Shown one piece after another: positions 51,242 to 59,099 of a DNA stretch of 61,486 bases. The translations under genes and the position numbers were made by a program. The DNA is from Rhodocyclaceae bacterium. Its GTDB lineage: Bacteria > Pseudomonadota > Gammaproteobacteria > Burkholderiales > Rhodocyclaceae. Below the pieces are notes generated by a model. The model saw only the letters and a list, made by a program, of their open reading frames with translations, was not told the DNA's origin and did no database searches. The DNA is taken from the NCBI GenBank assembly GCA_018261935.1, contig JAGTRP010000021.1, positions 1 through 61,486 of the forward strand, written 5' to 3'. Position 1 is the stretch's first letter, and every line of letters begins with the position of its first letter.

Positions 51242-52568
51242 GAATGACGATCTCGCCGCGCAGGCTGTGTGGCAGCGCCGCGGTGATGCGCACCTCCACG
51301 AAGGTATTGATGAGCCGCGGGTTGCCGACAAAATTCACCACCCGGTTGTTGTCAGTGCGACCCGCGAGTTCGCCGGCGTCCTTTTTCGACCGGCCTTCCA
51401 CCAGGACCCGCTGGACGCTGCCGACCATGGTCTCGCTGATGGCCTGGGCCTGCTCCTCGATGCGCTTCTGCAGGCGCGACAGACGAGCCGACTTGATTTC
51501 GGCCGGCGTATCGTCGGCGAGTTCCACCGCCGGCGTGCCGGGACGGGGGCTGTAGATGAAGGAGAAGGAGGTGTCGAAGCCCACCTCATCGATGAGCTTC
51601 ATGGTCTTCTCGAAGTCCTCGTCGGTCTCGCCGGGGAAGCCGACGATGAAGTCCGAGGACAGGGAAATGTCGGGCCGCGCCGCCCGGAGTTTCCGGATGA
51701 TGGATTTGTACTCGAGGGCGGTATAGCCCCGCTTCATGGCCGCCAGCACCCGGTCCGAACCGGCCTGTACCGGCAAGTGGAGATGGGACACCAGCTTCGG
51801 CACCTTGGCATAGGCGTCGAAGAGGCGCTGGGTCATCTCCCGGGGATGGGACGTGGTGTAGCGGATGCGCTCGACGCCCGGAATTTCGGCGATGTACTCG
51901 ATGAGCATGGCGAGGTCCGCCACCTCGGCCGAGCCCGCCATGGCGCCCCGATAGGCATTGACGTTCTGGCCCAGCAGGTTCACCTCCTTGACCCCCTGGT
52001 CGGCGAGGCCCGCTACTTCGGTCAGCACATCCTCGAAGGGGCGCGACACCTCCTGGCCCCGGGTGTAGGGCACGATGCAGTAGGTGCAGAACTTGGAGCA
52101 GCCTTCCATAATGGATACGAAGGCAGCGGCGCCCTTCACCTCGGCCGGCGGCAGAGCGTCGAATTTCTCGATTTCCGGGAAGGACACATCGACGGCGGCC
52201 CGGCCCCGGGCCTTTCTTTCGGCGATGAGCTGGGGCAGGCGGTGCAGGGTCTGGGGGCCGAACACCACGTCCACATAGGGCGCCCGGGCGACGATGGCAT
52301 CCCCCTCCTGGCTGGCGACGCAGCCTCCGACGCCGATGACGAGGTCGGGATTGAGCTTTTTCAGGTGCTTGATCCGGCCGAGGTCGTGGAAGACCTTCTC
52401 CTGGGCCTTTTCGCGCACCGAGCAGGTATTGAAGAGGATGATGTCGGCTTCCTCGGGATTGTCGGTCTTGACCACTCCCTCGGCGGCGGCGAGCACGTCG
52501 GCCATTTTGTCCGAGTCGTACTCGTTCATCTGGCACCCGAAAGTGCGGATGAACAATTTCTTTGGCAT
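51231..52568 (-). CDS. miaB: tRNA-2-methylthio-N6-isopentenyladenosine synthase MiaB
   Basis: A 445-residue radical SAM methylthiotransferase. The N-terminal UPF0004 domain has the cluster cysteines in TFGCQMN, FNTCSVR and GGCVA. The radical SAM motif CxxxCxxC is in [16 protein letters not shown] near residue 155, and a TRAM domain ends the protein. It methylthiolates i6A37 in tRNA. The ATG at 52568 gives the normal N-terminus. It heads the operon and is divergent from the tRNA-Met gene. Confidence 0.95.
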   Translation of the reverse strand: MPKKLFIRTFGCQMNEYDSDKMADVLAAAEGVVKTDNPEEADIILFNTCSVREKAQEKVFHDLGRIKHLKKLNPDLVIGVGGCVASQEGDAIVARAPYVDVVFGPQTLHRLPQLIAERKARGRAAVDVSFPEIEKFDALPPAEVKGAAAFVSIMEGCSKFCTYCIVPYTRGQEVSRPFEDVLTEVAGLADQGVKEVNLLGQNVNAYRGAMAGSAEVADLAMLIEYIAEIPGVERIRYTTSHPREMTQRLFDAYAKVPKLVSHLHLPVQAGSDRVLAAMKRGYTALEYKSIIRKLRAARPDISLSSDFIVGFPGETDEDFEKTMKLIDEVGFDTSFSFIYSPRPGTPAVELADDTPAEIKSARLSRLQKRIEEQAQAISETMVGSVQRVLVEGRSKKDAGELAGRTDNNRVVNFVGNPRLINTFVEVRITAALPHSLRGEIVIRET

Positions 52569-52675
52569 AGCGGGACTTTGATTGGAATCGGCGCCGCCGG
52601 CCCGGCGGCAAGTTGGCCACGGCGCCTGCATGCTGGCGGCTGGGCGGAAATAACGAAAACCTCAATTATAGCCTA

Positions 52676-52705
52676 TGGACAAACCACCGAACTCCCCTCT
52701 ATAAT
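52676..52705 (+). promoter_or_regulatory. promoter of tRNA-Met
   Basis: TGGACA (52676-52681) and a consensus TATAAT (52700-52705), 18 bases apart, end 17 bases before the tRNA. A GC-rich CCGCGCCC follows the -10, as in stringently controlled stable-RNA promoters. Confidence 0.75.
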
Positions 52706-52722
52706 CCGCGCCCTTAAAGCGT

Positions 52723-52799
52723 GGTGATGTAGCTCAGACGGTTAGAGCGATGGATTCATAACCCATAGGTCGGCAGTTCGATTCTGCCCATCACCACCA
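52723..52799 (+). tRNA. tRNA-Met (CAU), elongator
   Basis: A 77-base cloverleaf with encoded CCA. The acceptor GGTGATG pairs with CATCACC, the anticodon loop TTCATAA holds CAU at 52757-52759, and the T arm is GGCAG/CTGCC. It lacks the C4-G69/C5-G68 pairs of tRNA-Ile2 and the features of the initiator tRNA. An integrase gene begins 87 bases downstream, so its 3' end is probably the attB of the integrated element. Confidence 0.92.
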
Positions 52800-52810
52800 A
52801 GAATGCAAGA

Positions 52811-52842
52811 AGCCGTTGATCCGCAAGGGTCAGCGGCTTTTT
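52811..52842 (+). terminator. terminator after tRNA-Met
   Basis: AGCCGTTGA pairs with TCAGCGGCT (9 bp, one G-U) around a 10-base loop, followed by TTTTTC. It lies between the tRNA and the integrase. Confidence 0.8.
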
Positions 52843-52862
52843 CGCTTCCTGGGAACCGCCCT

Positions 52863-52886
52863 GGTGTTACACAAAGGTGTTACACA
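52863..52886 (+). repeat. paired GGTGTTACACA direct repeats at the integrase start
   Basis: GGTGTTACACA occurs at 52863-52873 and again at 52876-52886, overlapping the integrase start. The core GTGT-T-ACAC is itself palindromic. The pair could be integrase arm sites or an operator. A similar TGTAACA lies in the divergent promoter region at 55209-55215. Confidence 0.6.
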
Positions 52887-54367
52887 TGGCCCGCGACTTC
52901 CTCACAACGTCGAGACACCGGACAAAGTTCTACTTCCGGCGACGCGTCCCTGATGACCTGCGCCCCTTCGTTGGAAAACCCTATCTGGTCAAATCGCTAG
53001 GCACAGAAGAGCGCCGCGAGGCTATCATTCGTGCACGCCTACTTGCAGTTCAGACTGATTCTTTTTTCGCCCGAGTCAGAGACATGTCTTCCAGGAAGAG
53101 CAGCGATGACGACGCCAGGATTGACTTCGTGTTGTCGTGGGAGCCGTTCGGCGAAGGAAAACGAGCCGTCGCCCATGATGTGAAGCCCGGAGAGGAAGCC
53201 TCGGCAGCAGTTGCGGTCGCCACACTTCAGGGCCACCTGGACGGCTCACCGTTACCACCACCCCAGCCCGCCAACGCCCCGACGCTACAGAAAACGACGG
53301 GGAAAAAGATTAGTGACATATGGGAAAGCTACAAGGCCGAGAAGATCAATCTCGGCCAGCAGAGGGGAGTTAAGGGCGGCTGGAAAGACGGCGAGGACAC
53401 CGCCAAGTACGACCACTGGCCGCACGTCAGAGCACTAATCGAATTCCTGGGCGATCAAGACATCGGCCACGTGACAGCAGAGGGCATCATCGCCTTCCAG
53501 CAAGAGATATTAACCGACCCAGAGGGAGGTCTGCCCCGCAACAGGCAAAAGCGCCTACAGCGTGCCGGTGCTGTATTTCGGTGGGCAAAGGCAAGGCGAC
53601 TTATCAGTGACGATTTCAAGGAGTTCTTCCGCTACCCAGGGAAGATTGAGGACAACCCCTACCTCAAGTTCAACAACGCCGACCTGAAAGCTCTTTTCGA
53701 GTCCGACGAATACAAGAACCACCTGTTCAAGAAGCCTTCCGAATACTGGCTGATGGTCCTGGCCCTCTTCACGGGCGCTCGACTGAATGAACTCTGCCAA
53801 CTCACTGTTGGCGACATTGGCACCCACGATGGGGTTGAGACAATCAGCATCCTCGATGGAGAACTCAAGCGCCTGAAAACTACAGCGTCACGCCGGATTG
53901 TTCCGATTCACTCGAAACTGATTGAGCTTGGCTTCCTCGACTTCGTTGCGACCACCAAAGCAGGGCGGATATTCCCTGAGCTGCCGGAGTCCCCCGTAAA
54001 GGCGGGTGACTTCGGTAGAGAACCGTCCAGGAAATTCACGGAATACCGTCGGCAGGTAGGAGTGGGGGAGGACAGGCTGAACGCAGACGGCAAGTGGGAG
54101 GGCGATAACCGGAAGGTATTTCACTCTTTTCGATCCACGCTCATCGCCGCCCTTCGGACTGCTAACGTGCCGAAGGACCGACGGACCCGTTTAGCTGGCC
54201 ATGACTACGACGACACCCAAGACAAGCACTATACCGGCGGCGATGTGCTAACCATGTTTGACTTCAAGACCCTGAAGGCTGACATCGAGTGCGTTAAATT
54301 CGACGTGGATTTCACCCCGTATCAAAGAGCCGGAGTTGGCACCACCTCCCTTGAGGGCCATTGGTAG
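52886..54367 (+). CDS. tyrosine-type site-specific integrase
   Basis: A 493-residue integrase. The N-terminus has the YFRRRVPDDLRPFVGK pattern common in proteobacterial tRNA-targeting integrases. A SAM-like DNA-binding region covers about residues 140-240. The catalytic domain shows Arg in GARLNELCQL, His-x-x-Arg in HSFRSTL, His in AGHDYDD and the nucleophile Tyr in KHYTGG. It would excise or integrate the element at the adjacent tRNA-Met. The ATG at 52886 overlaps the second GGTGTTACACA repeat; a GTG 9 bases earlier is possible. Lower GC than the flanking core supports acquisition. Confidence 0.92.
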   Translation: MARDFLTTSRHRTKFYFRRRVPDDLRPFVGKPYLVKSLGTEERREAIIRARLLAVQTDSFFARVRDMSSRKSSDDDARIDFVLSWEPFGEGKRAVAHDVKPGEEASAAVAVATLQGHLDGSPLPPPQPANAPTLQKTTGKKISDIWESYKAEKINLGQQRGVKGGWKDGEDTAKYDHWPHVRALIEFLGDQDIGHVTAEGIIAFQQEILTDPEGGLPRNRQKRLQRAGAVFRWAKARRLISDDFKEFFRYPGKIEDNPYLKFNNADLKALFESDEYKNHLFKKPSEYWLMVLALFTGARLNELCQLTVGDIGTHDGVETISILDGELKRLKTTASRRIVPIHSKLIELGFLDFVATTKAGRIFPELPESPVKAGDFGREPSRKFTEYRRQVGVGEDRLNADGKWEGDNRKVFHSFRSTLIAALRTANVPKDRRTRLAGHDYDDTQDKHYTGGDVLTMFDFKTLKADIECVKFDVDFTPYQRAGVGTTSLEGHW

Positions 54368-54382
54368 CGCCCAGACCTTCAG

Positions 54383-54404
54383 AATCGCTCCAGGAGCGGT
54401 TTTC
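54383..54404 (+). terminator. terminator after the integrase
   Basis: AATCGCTC pairs with GAGCGGTT (8 bp, one G-U) around a 3-base loop, followed by TTCT, about 16 bases after the integrase stop and before the convergent recombinase. Confidence 0.55.
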
Positions 54405-54449
54405 TAGACCCAGGGCAGGCCACCCTACCACCCCAGGTTATCAACAGGG

Positions 54450-55136
54450 CTAAGTTCGAGCAGATTCAGGCAAGTCCAGCAGCTTGAGAACCCGCTGCAC
54501 CTGACCAAGCTGCCAAGCACCACCCCTCGGCGCAGCCAGCCGGAAGCTATTCAGTTCCGCGACCATCTGGCGCTGTGATAGACCGCGTTGCTTCATGTTG
54601 GAGAACAGGGGGCGGTGAGACTCGGCAAATTCACTTGCCGCCCTCTGCCTAGCCTCAATGTTCGGGCGCAGATTTGCGACCCCAGCCTTACCAAGCACAA
54701 CACCCCGGGACTTGGCGACCGCCAGAGCATCCTTCGTGCGCTGGCTGATGCGCTTCGCCTCATGCTCTGCGAAGGCCGCCATGATGTGGATTGTCAGCTC
54801 ATTCGCCTCCGGCATGTCACAGGCAACGAACCGGACCTTCGACTCCATCAGGCCCGAAACAAAATGAACGTTACGGGCAAGGCGGTCCAGCTTGGCAATG
54901 ATGAGCGTGGCCCCATGCTGGCGGCAGGCATCGAGGGCCGCTTTCAATTGAGGGCGCTTTGCGAGGGCATCAGCCCCCTTGCCGGTTTCGACCTCTTGAA
55001 ACTCAGCGACCAACTCCCAGTTGCCACTGTTCAGGAAGCGACGGACTGCTTCCTGTTGCGCCTCTAGCCCAAGGCCGGATGCGCCCTGGCGTGCAGTGCT
55101 AACCCGGATATAGCTGACGAATTTTCCCTCGGCCAT
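54450..55136 (-). CDS. serine recombinase (resolvase/invertase family)
   Basis: A 228-residue serine recombinase. The catalytic serine is in SYIRVSTARQG near residue 13, with the conserved AKLDRLARN near 82 and the long E-helix (HIMAAFAEHEAKRISQRT) near 115-135. A C-terminal helix-turn-helix region follows (QRGLSQRQMVAELN). It could resolve multimers or invert a segment of the element. AAGGGGGG precedes the ATG. A promoter (TTACAG, 16 bases, TATACT) overlaps that of the divergent small gene. A decayed copy of this gene lies at 56456-56533. Confidence 0.9.
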   Translation of the reverse strand: MAEGKFVSYIRVSTARQGASGLGLEAQQEAVRRFLNSGNWELVAEFQEVETGKGADALAKRPQLKAALDACRQHGATLIIAKLDRLARNVHFVSGLMESKVRFVACDMPEANELTIHIMAAFAEHEAKRISQRTKDALAVAKSRGVVLGKAGVANLRPNIEARQRAASEFAESHRPLFSNMKQRGLSQRQMVAELNSFRLAAPRGGAWQLGQVQRVLKLLDLPESART

Positions 55137-55185
55137 CTGCCCCCCTTTCTGACTACGCGACTAGACGTTCGTTTAATACGTGGTC

Positions 55186-55213
55186 AGTATAGCATTTAAT
55201 GCGTGACCTGTAA
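55186..55213 (-). promoter_or_regulatory. promoter of the serine recombinase
   Basis: On the minus strand TTACAG (55208-55213) and TATACT (55186-55191) are 16 bases apart. The -35 shares the TGTAACA motif with the divergent promoter, so one regulator could control both genes. Confidence 0.6.
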
Positions 55214-55231
55214 CACAATTTGTGGTATAGT
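55203..55231 (+). promoter_or_regulatory. promoter of the 117-residue gene, leaderless layout
   Basis: GTGACC (55203-55208) and TATAGT (55226-55231) are exactly 17 bases apart, with an upstream TGTG giving an extended -10. The expected transcription start is at or within one base of the ATG at 55239, and there is no Shine-Dalgarno. A near-identical promoter with the same spacing lies at 56575-56603. Confidence 0.75.
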
Positions 55232-55238
55232 CGGCTTC

Positions 55239-55592
55239 ATGGATGAGCAAACCAAACCCACTCCCAAGAAGCGCGGCCCCAAACCGATTGGCGAGGCCCC
55301 TATGACCTCTGCCGAACGGCAGCGCCGTCGCCGTGAATTGCTCCGCGCGGAGGGCAGCAAAGATTATTTATTGCGCCTCAACGGATTGCACCAGGAATGG
55401 GTCGAAATCCTCGCCAAGTCGAGCGGCACCAGCGGAACGAAGGCGCTTCAGGACCTCATTGAAGTCTCCCTAGATCGCTACATTGGAGTGATGCATCGTT
55501 GTGAGCGCCTACGGGAAAAGGGAGCTTCGGATGCCGAAATCGAGGCGTTCATAAAGGCTCATTTCCTTCCGGCGTTGCCGCCCATCGATTAA
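55239..55592 (+). CDS. small AT-hook-like/helical protein, paralog A
   Basis: A 117-residue protein. The basic N-terminus KKRGPKPIGEAPMTSAERQRRRRE contains an AT-hook-like RGPKP and suggests DNA binding. The C-terminal about 75 residues are helical and clearly related to the protein at 56611-56928 (shared KxYL, HxxW, LAEK/LAKS, GASxxE and PPLPP-like tail). An in-frame GTG at 55203 lies inside the promoter, so the ATG at 55239 is the start and the mRNA is probably leaderless. It could be the element's regulator. The family is not recognised. Confidence 0.75.
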   Translation: MDEQTKPTPKKRGPKPIGEAPMTSAERQRRRRELLRAEGSKDYLLRLNGLHQEWVEILAKSSGTSGTKALQDLIEVSLDRYIGVMHRCERLREKGASDAEIEAFIKAHFLPALPPID

Positions 55593-56035
55593 CTGGAGCT
55601 TCCCCGTCCAGATAAGAACTGCAGGAAGCATCACCCTCTATCGGCATCCAAACGTTCCGGGGTGATTGACTAGCATCACGGATGCTCGGGGCAGGAAAAA
55701 GCTGGCAAATCCCAACGGTGGAATAGGCCCGAACGGTCGCCGCAGGCCGTGCCAGTGACAGTGTTATCGACTGCGCCGGACCGCCACCTGGTCGAGACAT
55801 TCAATACAGAGCTGTGGCTAAGGTCGCGGAAGGAATCAAACCGTTTCCAGCTTTACCCCGTGACTTGCTGAAAAACAATACCGAACTGACGGGGGGCTAC
55901 TATAGTTGTAGTAGCACCTGTAGTGGTTGATCGAAACGCCGGCACGGTGCAATAGAAGGCTGCAAAGAACTAACGACACACGCCCCAACAGAATTACTAG
56001 GGTATTGAACCCTGATCGTTGTCTTGGAGGTGTGT
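55593..56035. other. non-coding gap inside the element
   Basis: No convincing gene in 443 bases. It contains an inverted repeat CTACTA/TAGTAG (55897-55914, 6-base spacer) and a GGGT/ACCC repeat near 56001-56013, close to the next gene's Shine-Dalgarno. An 83-codon minus-strand frame here lacks a ribosome-binding site and a protein-like composition. Confidence 0.5.
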
Positions 56036-56425
56036 ATGGCTCTCATCGAATGTACAGAGTGTCATGGCGAGATTAGCTCAAACGCGTCGAGCTGTCCTCA
56101 CTGCGGGAATCCCGTTGCGGCAAAGAAAACTGATACACAAGCTGTAGAAAGCGTCCTAGAACAAACTACGGGCGCTGGAGGCATTGCAGGCATACTCGGA
56201 TTAGTGGGCTTCATTACGTTGTTTTTTGCTCCGCCAATCGGATTTCTGATGCTAATGGTCTCGGGTTTTCTCAGCCTGTTTGGTAAGAAGAAAATTCCAG
56301 CTTTTCAGGGAGCTTGTCCCCATTGCGCAGGCCAGATAGTGATTGCACAAACATTGCAGGCTATTGATTGTCCGCTGTGCAAGTCACGGGTGATCAACAA
56401 CAACGGTCGGTTCTCTGCCGCCTGA
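56036..56425 (+). CDS. zinc-ribbon / membrane / zinc-ribbon protein
   Basis: A 129-residue protein. An N-terminal zinc ribbon (CTECHGEI and CPHCGNP, residues about 5-28) is followed by a Thr/Gln-rich linker, a hydrophobic hairpin (about 52-85) and a second CPHCAGQ plus CPLCKSR ribbon (about 98-120). Two metal-binding domains thus face the same side of the membrane. An ideal GGAGG lies 5 bases before the ATG. The function is unknown. Similar double zinc-ribbon membrane proteins occur on mobile elements. Confidence 0.8.
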   Translation: MALIECTECHGEISSNASSCPHCGNPVAAKKTDTQAVESVLEQTTGAGGIAGILGLVGFITLFFAPPIGFLMLMVSGFLSLFGKKKIPAFQGACPHCAGQIVIAQTLQAIDCPLCKSRVINNNGRFSAA

Positions 56426-56455
56426 TACCCGCGCCCTTTACTTAGGACCATCCCT

Positions 56456-56533
56456 CGAACACCGGGCGATACCTTCGCAACCGCCAGAGCGTCTTCTGTG
56501 CGTTAGCTAATCCACTTCGCCTCATGGCACTGC
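56456..56533 (-). pseudogene. remnant of a serine recombinase gene
   Basis: On the minus strand about 75 bases match the E-helix region of the intact serine recombinase (54705-54783), including the AEHEAK/RISQRT-coding stretch, at roughly 80% identity but with indels. The rest of the gene is absent. It lies directly upstream of the promoter of the small gene at 56611, in the same divergent position that the intact recombinase holds relative to the gene at 55239. This implies duplication of a recombinase/small-gene module. Confidence 0.75.
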
Positions 56534-56574
56534 AGGATGAACGTACCGCATGTAGCCAACGCGCCACCAATTGC

Positions 56575-56603
56575 GTGACACGTAACGTTATTTGTGGTAT
56601 GGT
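56575..56603 (+). promoter_or_regulatory. promoter of the 105-residue gene, leaderless layout
   Basis: GTGACA (56575-56580) and TATGGT (56598-56603), 17 bases apart, with the same TTTGTGGTAT extended -10 as the promoter at 55203. The ATG at 56611 is 8 bases after the -10, identical to the other copy, and there is no Shine-Dalgarno. The spacer contains the palindrome ACGT-A-ACGT. Confidence 0.75.
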
Positions 56604-56610
56604 AACGCCC

Positions 56611-56928
56611 ATGAGTGAGCAGATGCGGGCGGCTGGCGCGAAGGGCTACTTGATGACCGTCGGGCCGTGCCACTTAGTTTGGCTCAGGCGCTTGGCTGAG
56701 AAGCAGGGCATTAGCGAGGCGGCAGCTATGTACGAGGTCATTGATAACGCCCTGGACCACTTCGGCTCAGTGATGATGTGCCACGACGCGATGCTGCTGA
56801 AGGGCGCATCGCAGGAGGAATGCACCAAGTTCGTGCTTGAACATTGGCCCCTCCCGCCGCCACCGATGCCGGAGATCTTAGCCGGTGATGAATCATGCGA
56901 TACGGGCCTTATGAGATCGAGACGGTAG
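56611..56928 (+). CDS. small helical protein, paralog B
   Basis: A 105-residue protein related to the one at 55239-55592 over about 75 residues (KGYLMTVGPCHLVWLRRLAEK against KDYLLRLNGLHQEWVEILAKS; shared LKGAS/REKGAS and a Pro-rich PLPPPP tail). It lacks the basic AT-hook-like N-terminus. Its end overlaps the next gene by 34 bases, so the two are likely coupled. The function is unknown, and it is probably a regulatory or accessory partner of the replication protein. Confidence 0.7.
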   Translation: MSEQMRAAGAKGYLMTVGPCHLVWLRRLAEKQGISEAAAMYEVIDNALDHFGSVMMCHDAMLLKGASQEECTKFVLEHWPLPPPPMPEILAGDESCDTGLMRSRR

Positions 56929-57815
56929 TCGATTGGATCGAGCTAGAGATCCAGTTGCCAGAGTCAGAACGGTCCAACTTCTGGACTGTTCAGCGCCACC
57001 TGCGGGAAGCCCTGCACCTCCCCCCTGACGCCAAGCCTGGCATCGATCCTATGGATGCGATAGACACCGGGGCAGCCTCGGTTTTCCAGTTCCGCGTCCA
57101 AGACCCCAAGATGCCCCACCTCAACCAGGCGATGGCCAGCCTGGTTGAGCGGTTCAATATCGAAGCCGTGCGGGTCGTCGCCATTGAGATCGCCTTCGAC
57201 ACCTACCGCCACGGCGCAAGCGCGGAAGACCTTGCCCAGATCGTGGCTAACCGCTACAGGTTTTCGACGGAGCCTCCCGCTGATTACTGGCACCTCTACC
57301 GTAAGCCAGGCGAGGAGCCTATCAAGGTGAGCGATCTGGGCCGGTTCTCTGACTTGGTTCGCTACCTTAAGGCTGAATGGCAGATAACCGACTGCGAAGC
57401 CAGGAGCAACCCAGAGATCCGCTATCACGGCTACGTCAAGATGTGGGATAACGGCCAGGCCCTCGAAGACCCTAGCGACTGGCGGGCGCGGTGGGAAATC
57501 ACCCTGCGTGGGGGCAAGCTGCCGTGCAAGACACTTCAAGAGCTGAAGCGGTTCAAATTCATCAAGCTCGCCCCGCTCTTCAAGTTCCGCCGCTTGAGGG
57601 ATGACATGAGTCTCATGCGCCGACACACACTCGAAACTTGGTGGTTCCTCCCGCTTGGCATGAGAGGGAGGTATCGGCGCCCCAACAGGAGCATGAAGGG
57701 GCGGCTATACAGCGGGGTAAGCAAGTATCGAGACTCAACCGTTGCCGACGAGCTGAACGAGTCCATCCGCGACTGCTTGAACAAGCTCACACGGCAATGG
57801 CGGGGCGCCAAGTGA
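56895..57815 (+). CDS. replication-initiator-like protein (Rep_trans/phage type)
   Basis: A 306-residue protein. The N-terminal ETVVDWIELEI, the central VVAIEIAFDTYRHG and the YHGYVKMWDNG...RARWEITLRGG pattern resemble rolling-circle initiators of filamentous phages and small plasmids (D-W near the start, an acidic strand, then a Tyr/Lys-x-Trp-Asp stretch and R-x-E-x-x-L-R). The catalytic Tyr cannot be fixed by eye. The C-terminus is Arg-rich. It would let the excised element replicate. Confidence in the family is moderate because no strict HUH motif is visible. Confidence 0.65.
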   Translation: MRYGPYEIETVVDWIELEIQLPESERSNFWTVQRHLREALHLPPDAKPGIDPMDAIDTGAASVFQFRVQDPKMPHLNQAMASLVERFNIEAVRVVAIEIAFDTYRHGASAEDLAQIVANRYRFSTEPPADYWHLYRKPGEEPIKVSDLGRFSDLVRYLKAEWQITDCEARSNPEIRYHGYVKMWDNGQALEDPSDWRARWEITLRGGKLPCKTLQELKRFKFIKLAPLFKFRRLRDDMSLMRRHTLETWWFLPLGMRGRYRRPNRSMKGRLYSGVSKYRDSTVADELNESIRDCLNKLTRQWRGAK

Positions 57816-57910
57816 TGCGGATTTTCAGGCAGGAAATCCGCTCAAACCCCGCACCAGCACAGGGGATGGGTAGCCCACTCTGATTATAGTGTTTATATAG
57901 ATAACAAATC

Positions 57911-58438
57911 ATGGCCAAGAAGACAGCGACACCTGACGAGATCAGCCAAGCTCTCGCACTGCGGGAAGCGGGTTACACCACCTTGTCAATCAGCCAGCGC
58001 CTCGGCATCAGTGTTCGCTCTCTTCAGCGTCACTTTGCCAAGCACGGCACCAAGAAGGGCGCGATCAAGGAGGAGGTTCTGGAGGCCGCCAGAGCTGACT
58101 TGTTGAAATGTATTAGCTCTGACGACGCCATCAAGGAAGAAGCGGCCAAGCTCATCAACGATGACCTAGCCCACGTCCGGTACCTCCGCGACATCATGGT
58201 CGATGCCGCCGAGCAGCTTCAGGCGACTTCGCTCAAGGAAGCACTCCTAGTCATGCGGGCGGCGGCTGCCTACTCCACCGCGATCAAGAACACCTCGGAC
58301 ATGCTGCGCCACACCCTCCAGATCGAGAAGAACATCGACAACACCGACAAGGAGCTGCCGGAACTCGTTATCAGGGAACTGACGGACGGCGAGATTGAAG
58401 AGCTACGGAAAGGCCAGGAACAAGGGCGCACCCAGTAG
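57911..58438 (+). CDS. HTH protein resembling phage small terminase (TerS)
   Basis: A 175-residue protein. The N-terminal helix-turn-helix (ISQALALREAGYTTLSISQR) is followed by a helical middle. The C-terminal ELPELVIRELTDGEIEELRK motif is typical of small terminase subunits. TerS binds phage pac DNA. No large subunit is present, as in phage satellites that redirect a helper's packaging. It starts 95 bases after the replication protein. A decayed paralog lies at 58961-59099. Confidence 0.6.
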   Translation: MAKKTATPDEISQALALREAGYTTLSISQRLGISVRSLQRHFAKHGTKKGAIKEEVLEAARADLLKCISSDDAIKEEAAKLINDDLAHVRYLRDIMVDAAEQLQATSLKEALLVMRAAAAYSTAIKNTSDMLRHTLQIEKNIDNTDKELPELVIRELTDGEIEELRKGQEQGRTQ

Positions 58439-58466
58439 CTTAGCTCTCCAGCCCTAATTGCATTTC

Positions 58467-58808
58467 CTAACGACGATTATGCTGGATGATCACGTCCGGC
58501 GAGGGCTGGTAACTAGGGCGGCGATACTCGGGATCAGAAGCGGAAAGGCACCGAAACACCGTCTGGTTCTTCTCATAGTCGCCATAGCCTCTCATACTCG
58601 TAACCAGGACTTCTTTTCCCATTCGCCGACAGTATTCACCTGCGCCACGCACTTCTTCCTGGCCGCCACACAAACCATCGGCACGATAGGTATCAGGCCC
58701 GACTTGAACCACGGTTGGGTCGCACAGGGCTGCGCAGCCCGATAAGACTATTGGCAGAATCCCCGCAAAGGGCAACGATCTCAATATTGAAGGAAGAGGG
58801 CCGGGCAT
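58467..58808 (-). CDS. small lipoprotein, function unknown
   Basis: A 113-residue protein with a signal peptide ending in the lipobox VLSGC near residue 25. The mature part has conserved-looking VVQVGPDTYRADG, CRRMGKEVLVT and QTVFRCL, with several Cys. A GGGGG Shine-Dalgarno lies 6 bases before the ATG. It converges with the terminase-like gene. Such short Cys lipoproteins occur on mobile elements, but I cannot name the family. Confidence 0.75.
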   Translation of the reverse strand: MPGPLPSILRSLPFAGILPIVLSGCAALCDPTVVQVGPDTYRADGLCGGQEEVRGAGEYCRRMGKEVLVTSMRGYGDYEKNQTVFRCLSASDPEYRRPSYQPSPDVIIQHNRR

Positions 58809-58960
58809 TTATGTCCCCCTAACAAGAGCGTGTGTATTTGAGTTAGTGCGCCTCTGGATAGTTTCGGCCGTTGCATCGAATCACTCCTCTCGTGATGCCC
58901 CCTGGACCATAGGAACCACCGCCTATCCATTGGCCAAGAAAGGACAAGCCCGAACACCGT

Positions 58961-59099
58961 GCAACAACACTCATCATGCCTTGCAGACCGACAAGACTAC
59001 CGATGATGCTAATGAGTAGTTGGCAAAGCTAACCATCAAGGAATTTTCCCCGAGGAGATCGAAGAGCTGCGGAAAGAGCAGGCGAAAAAGGCACACTGA
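58961..59099 (+). pseudogene. decayed C-terminal part of a TerS-like gene
   Basis: Translated with one stop (TAG at the codon for the ELP proline region) and one frameshift in a C-run near 59050, the sequence aligns with the intact protein: ALQTDKTTDDANE...LAKLTIKEFSPEEIEELRK against TLQIEKNIDNTDKELPELVIRELTDGEIEELRK. It stops in frame at 59097-59099. The upstream two-thirds of the gene is missing. Confidence 0.8.

Noticed and set aside
55549-55800. 83-codon minus frame in the element gap
   Set aside because: It overlaps the end of the small gene, lacks a ribosome-binding site and has no recognisable features.
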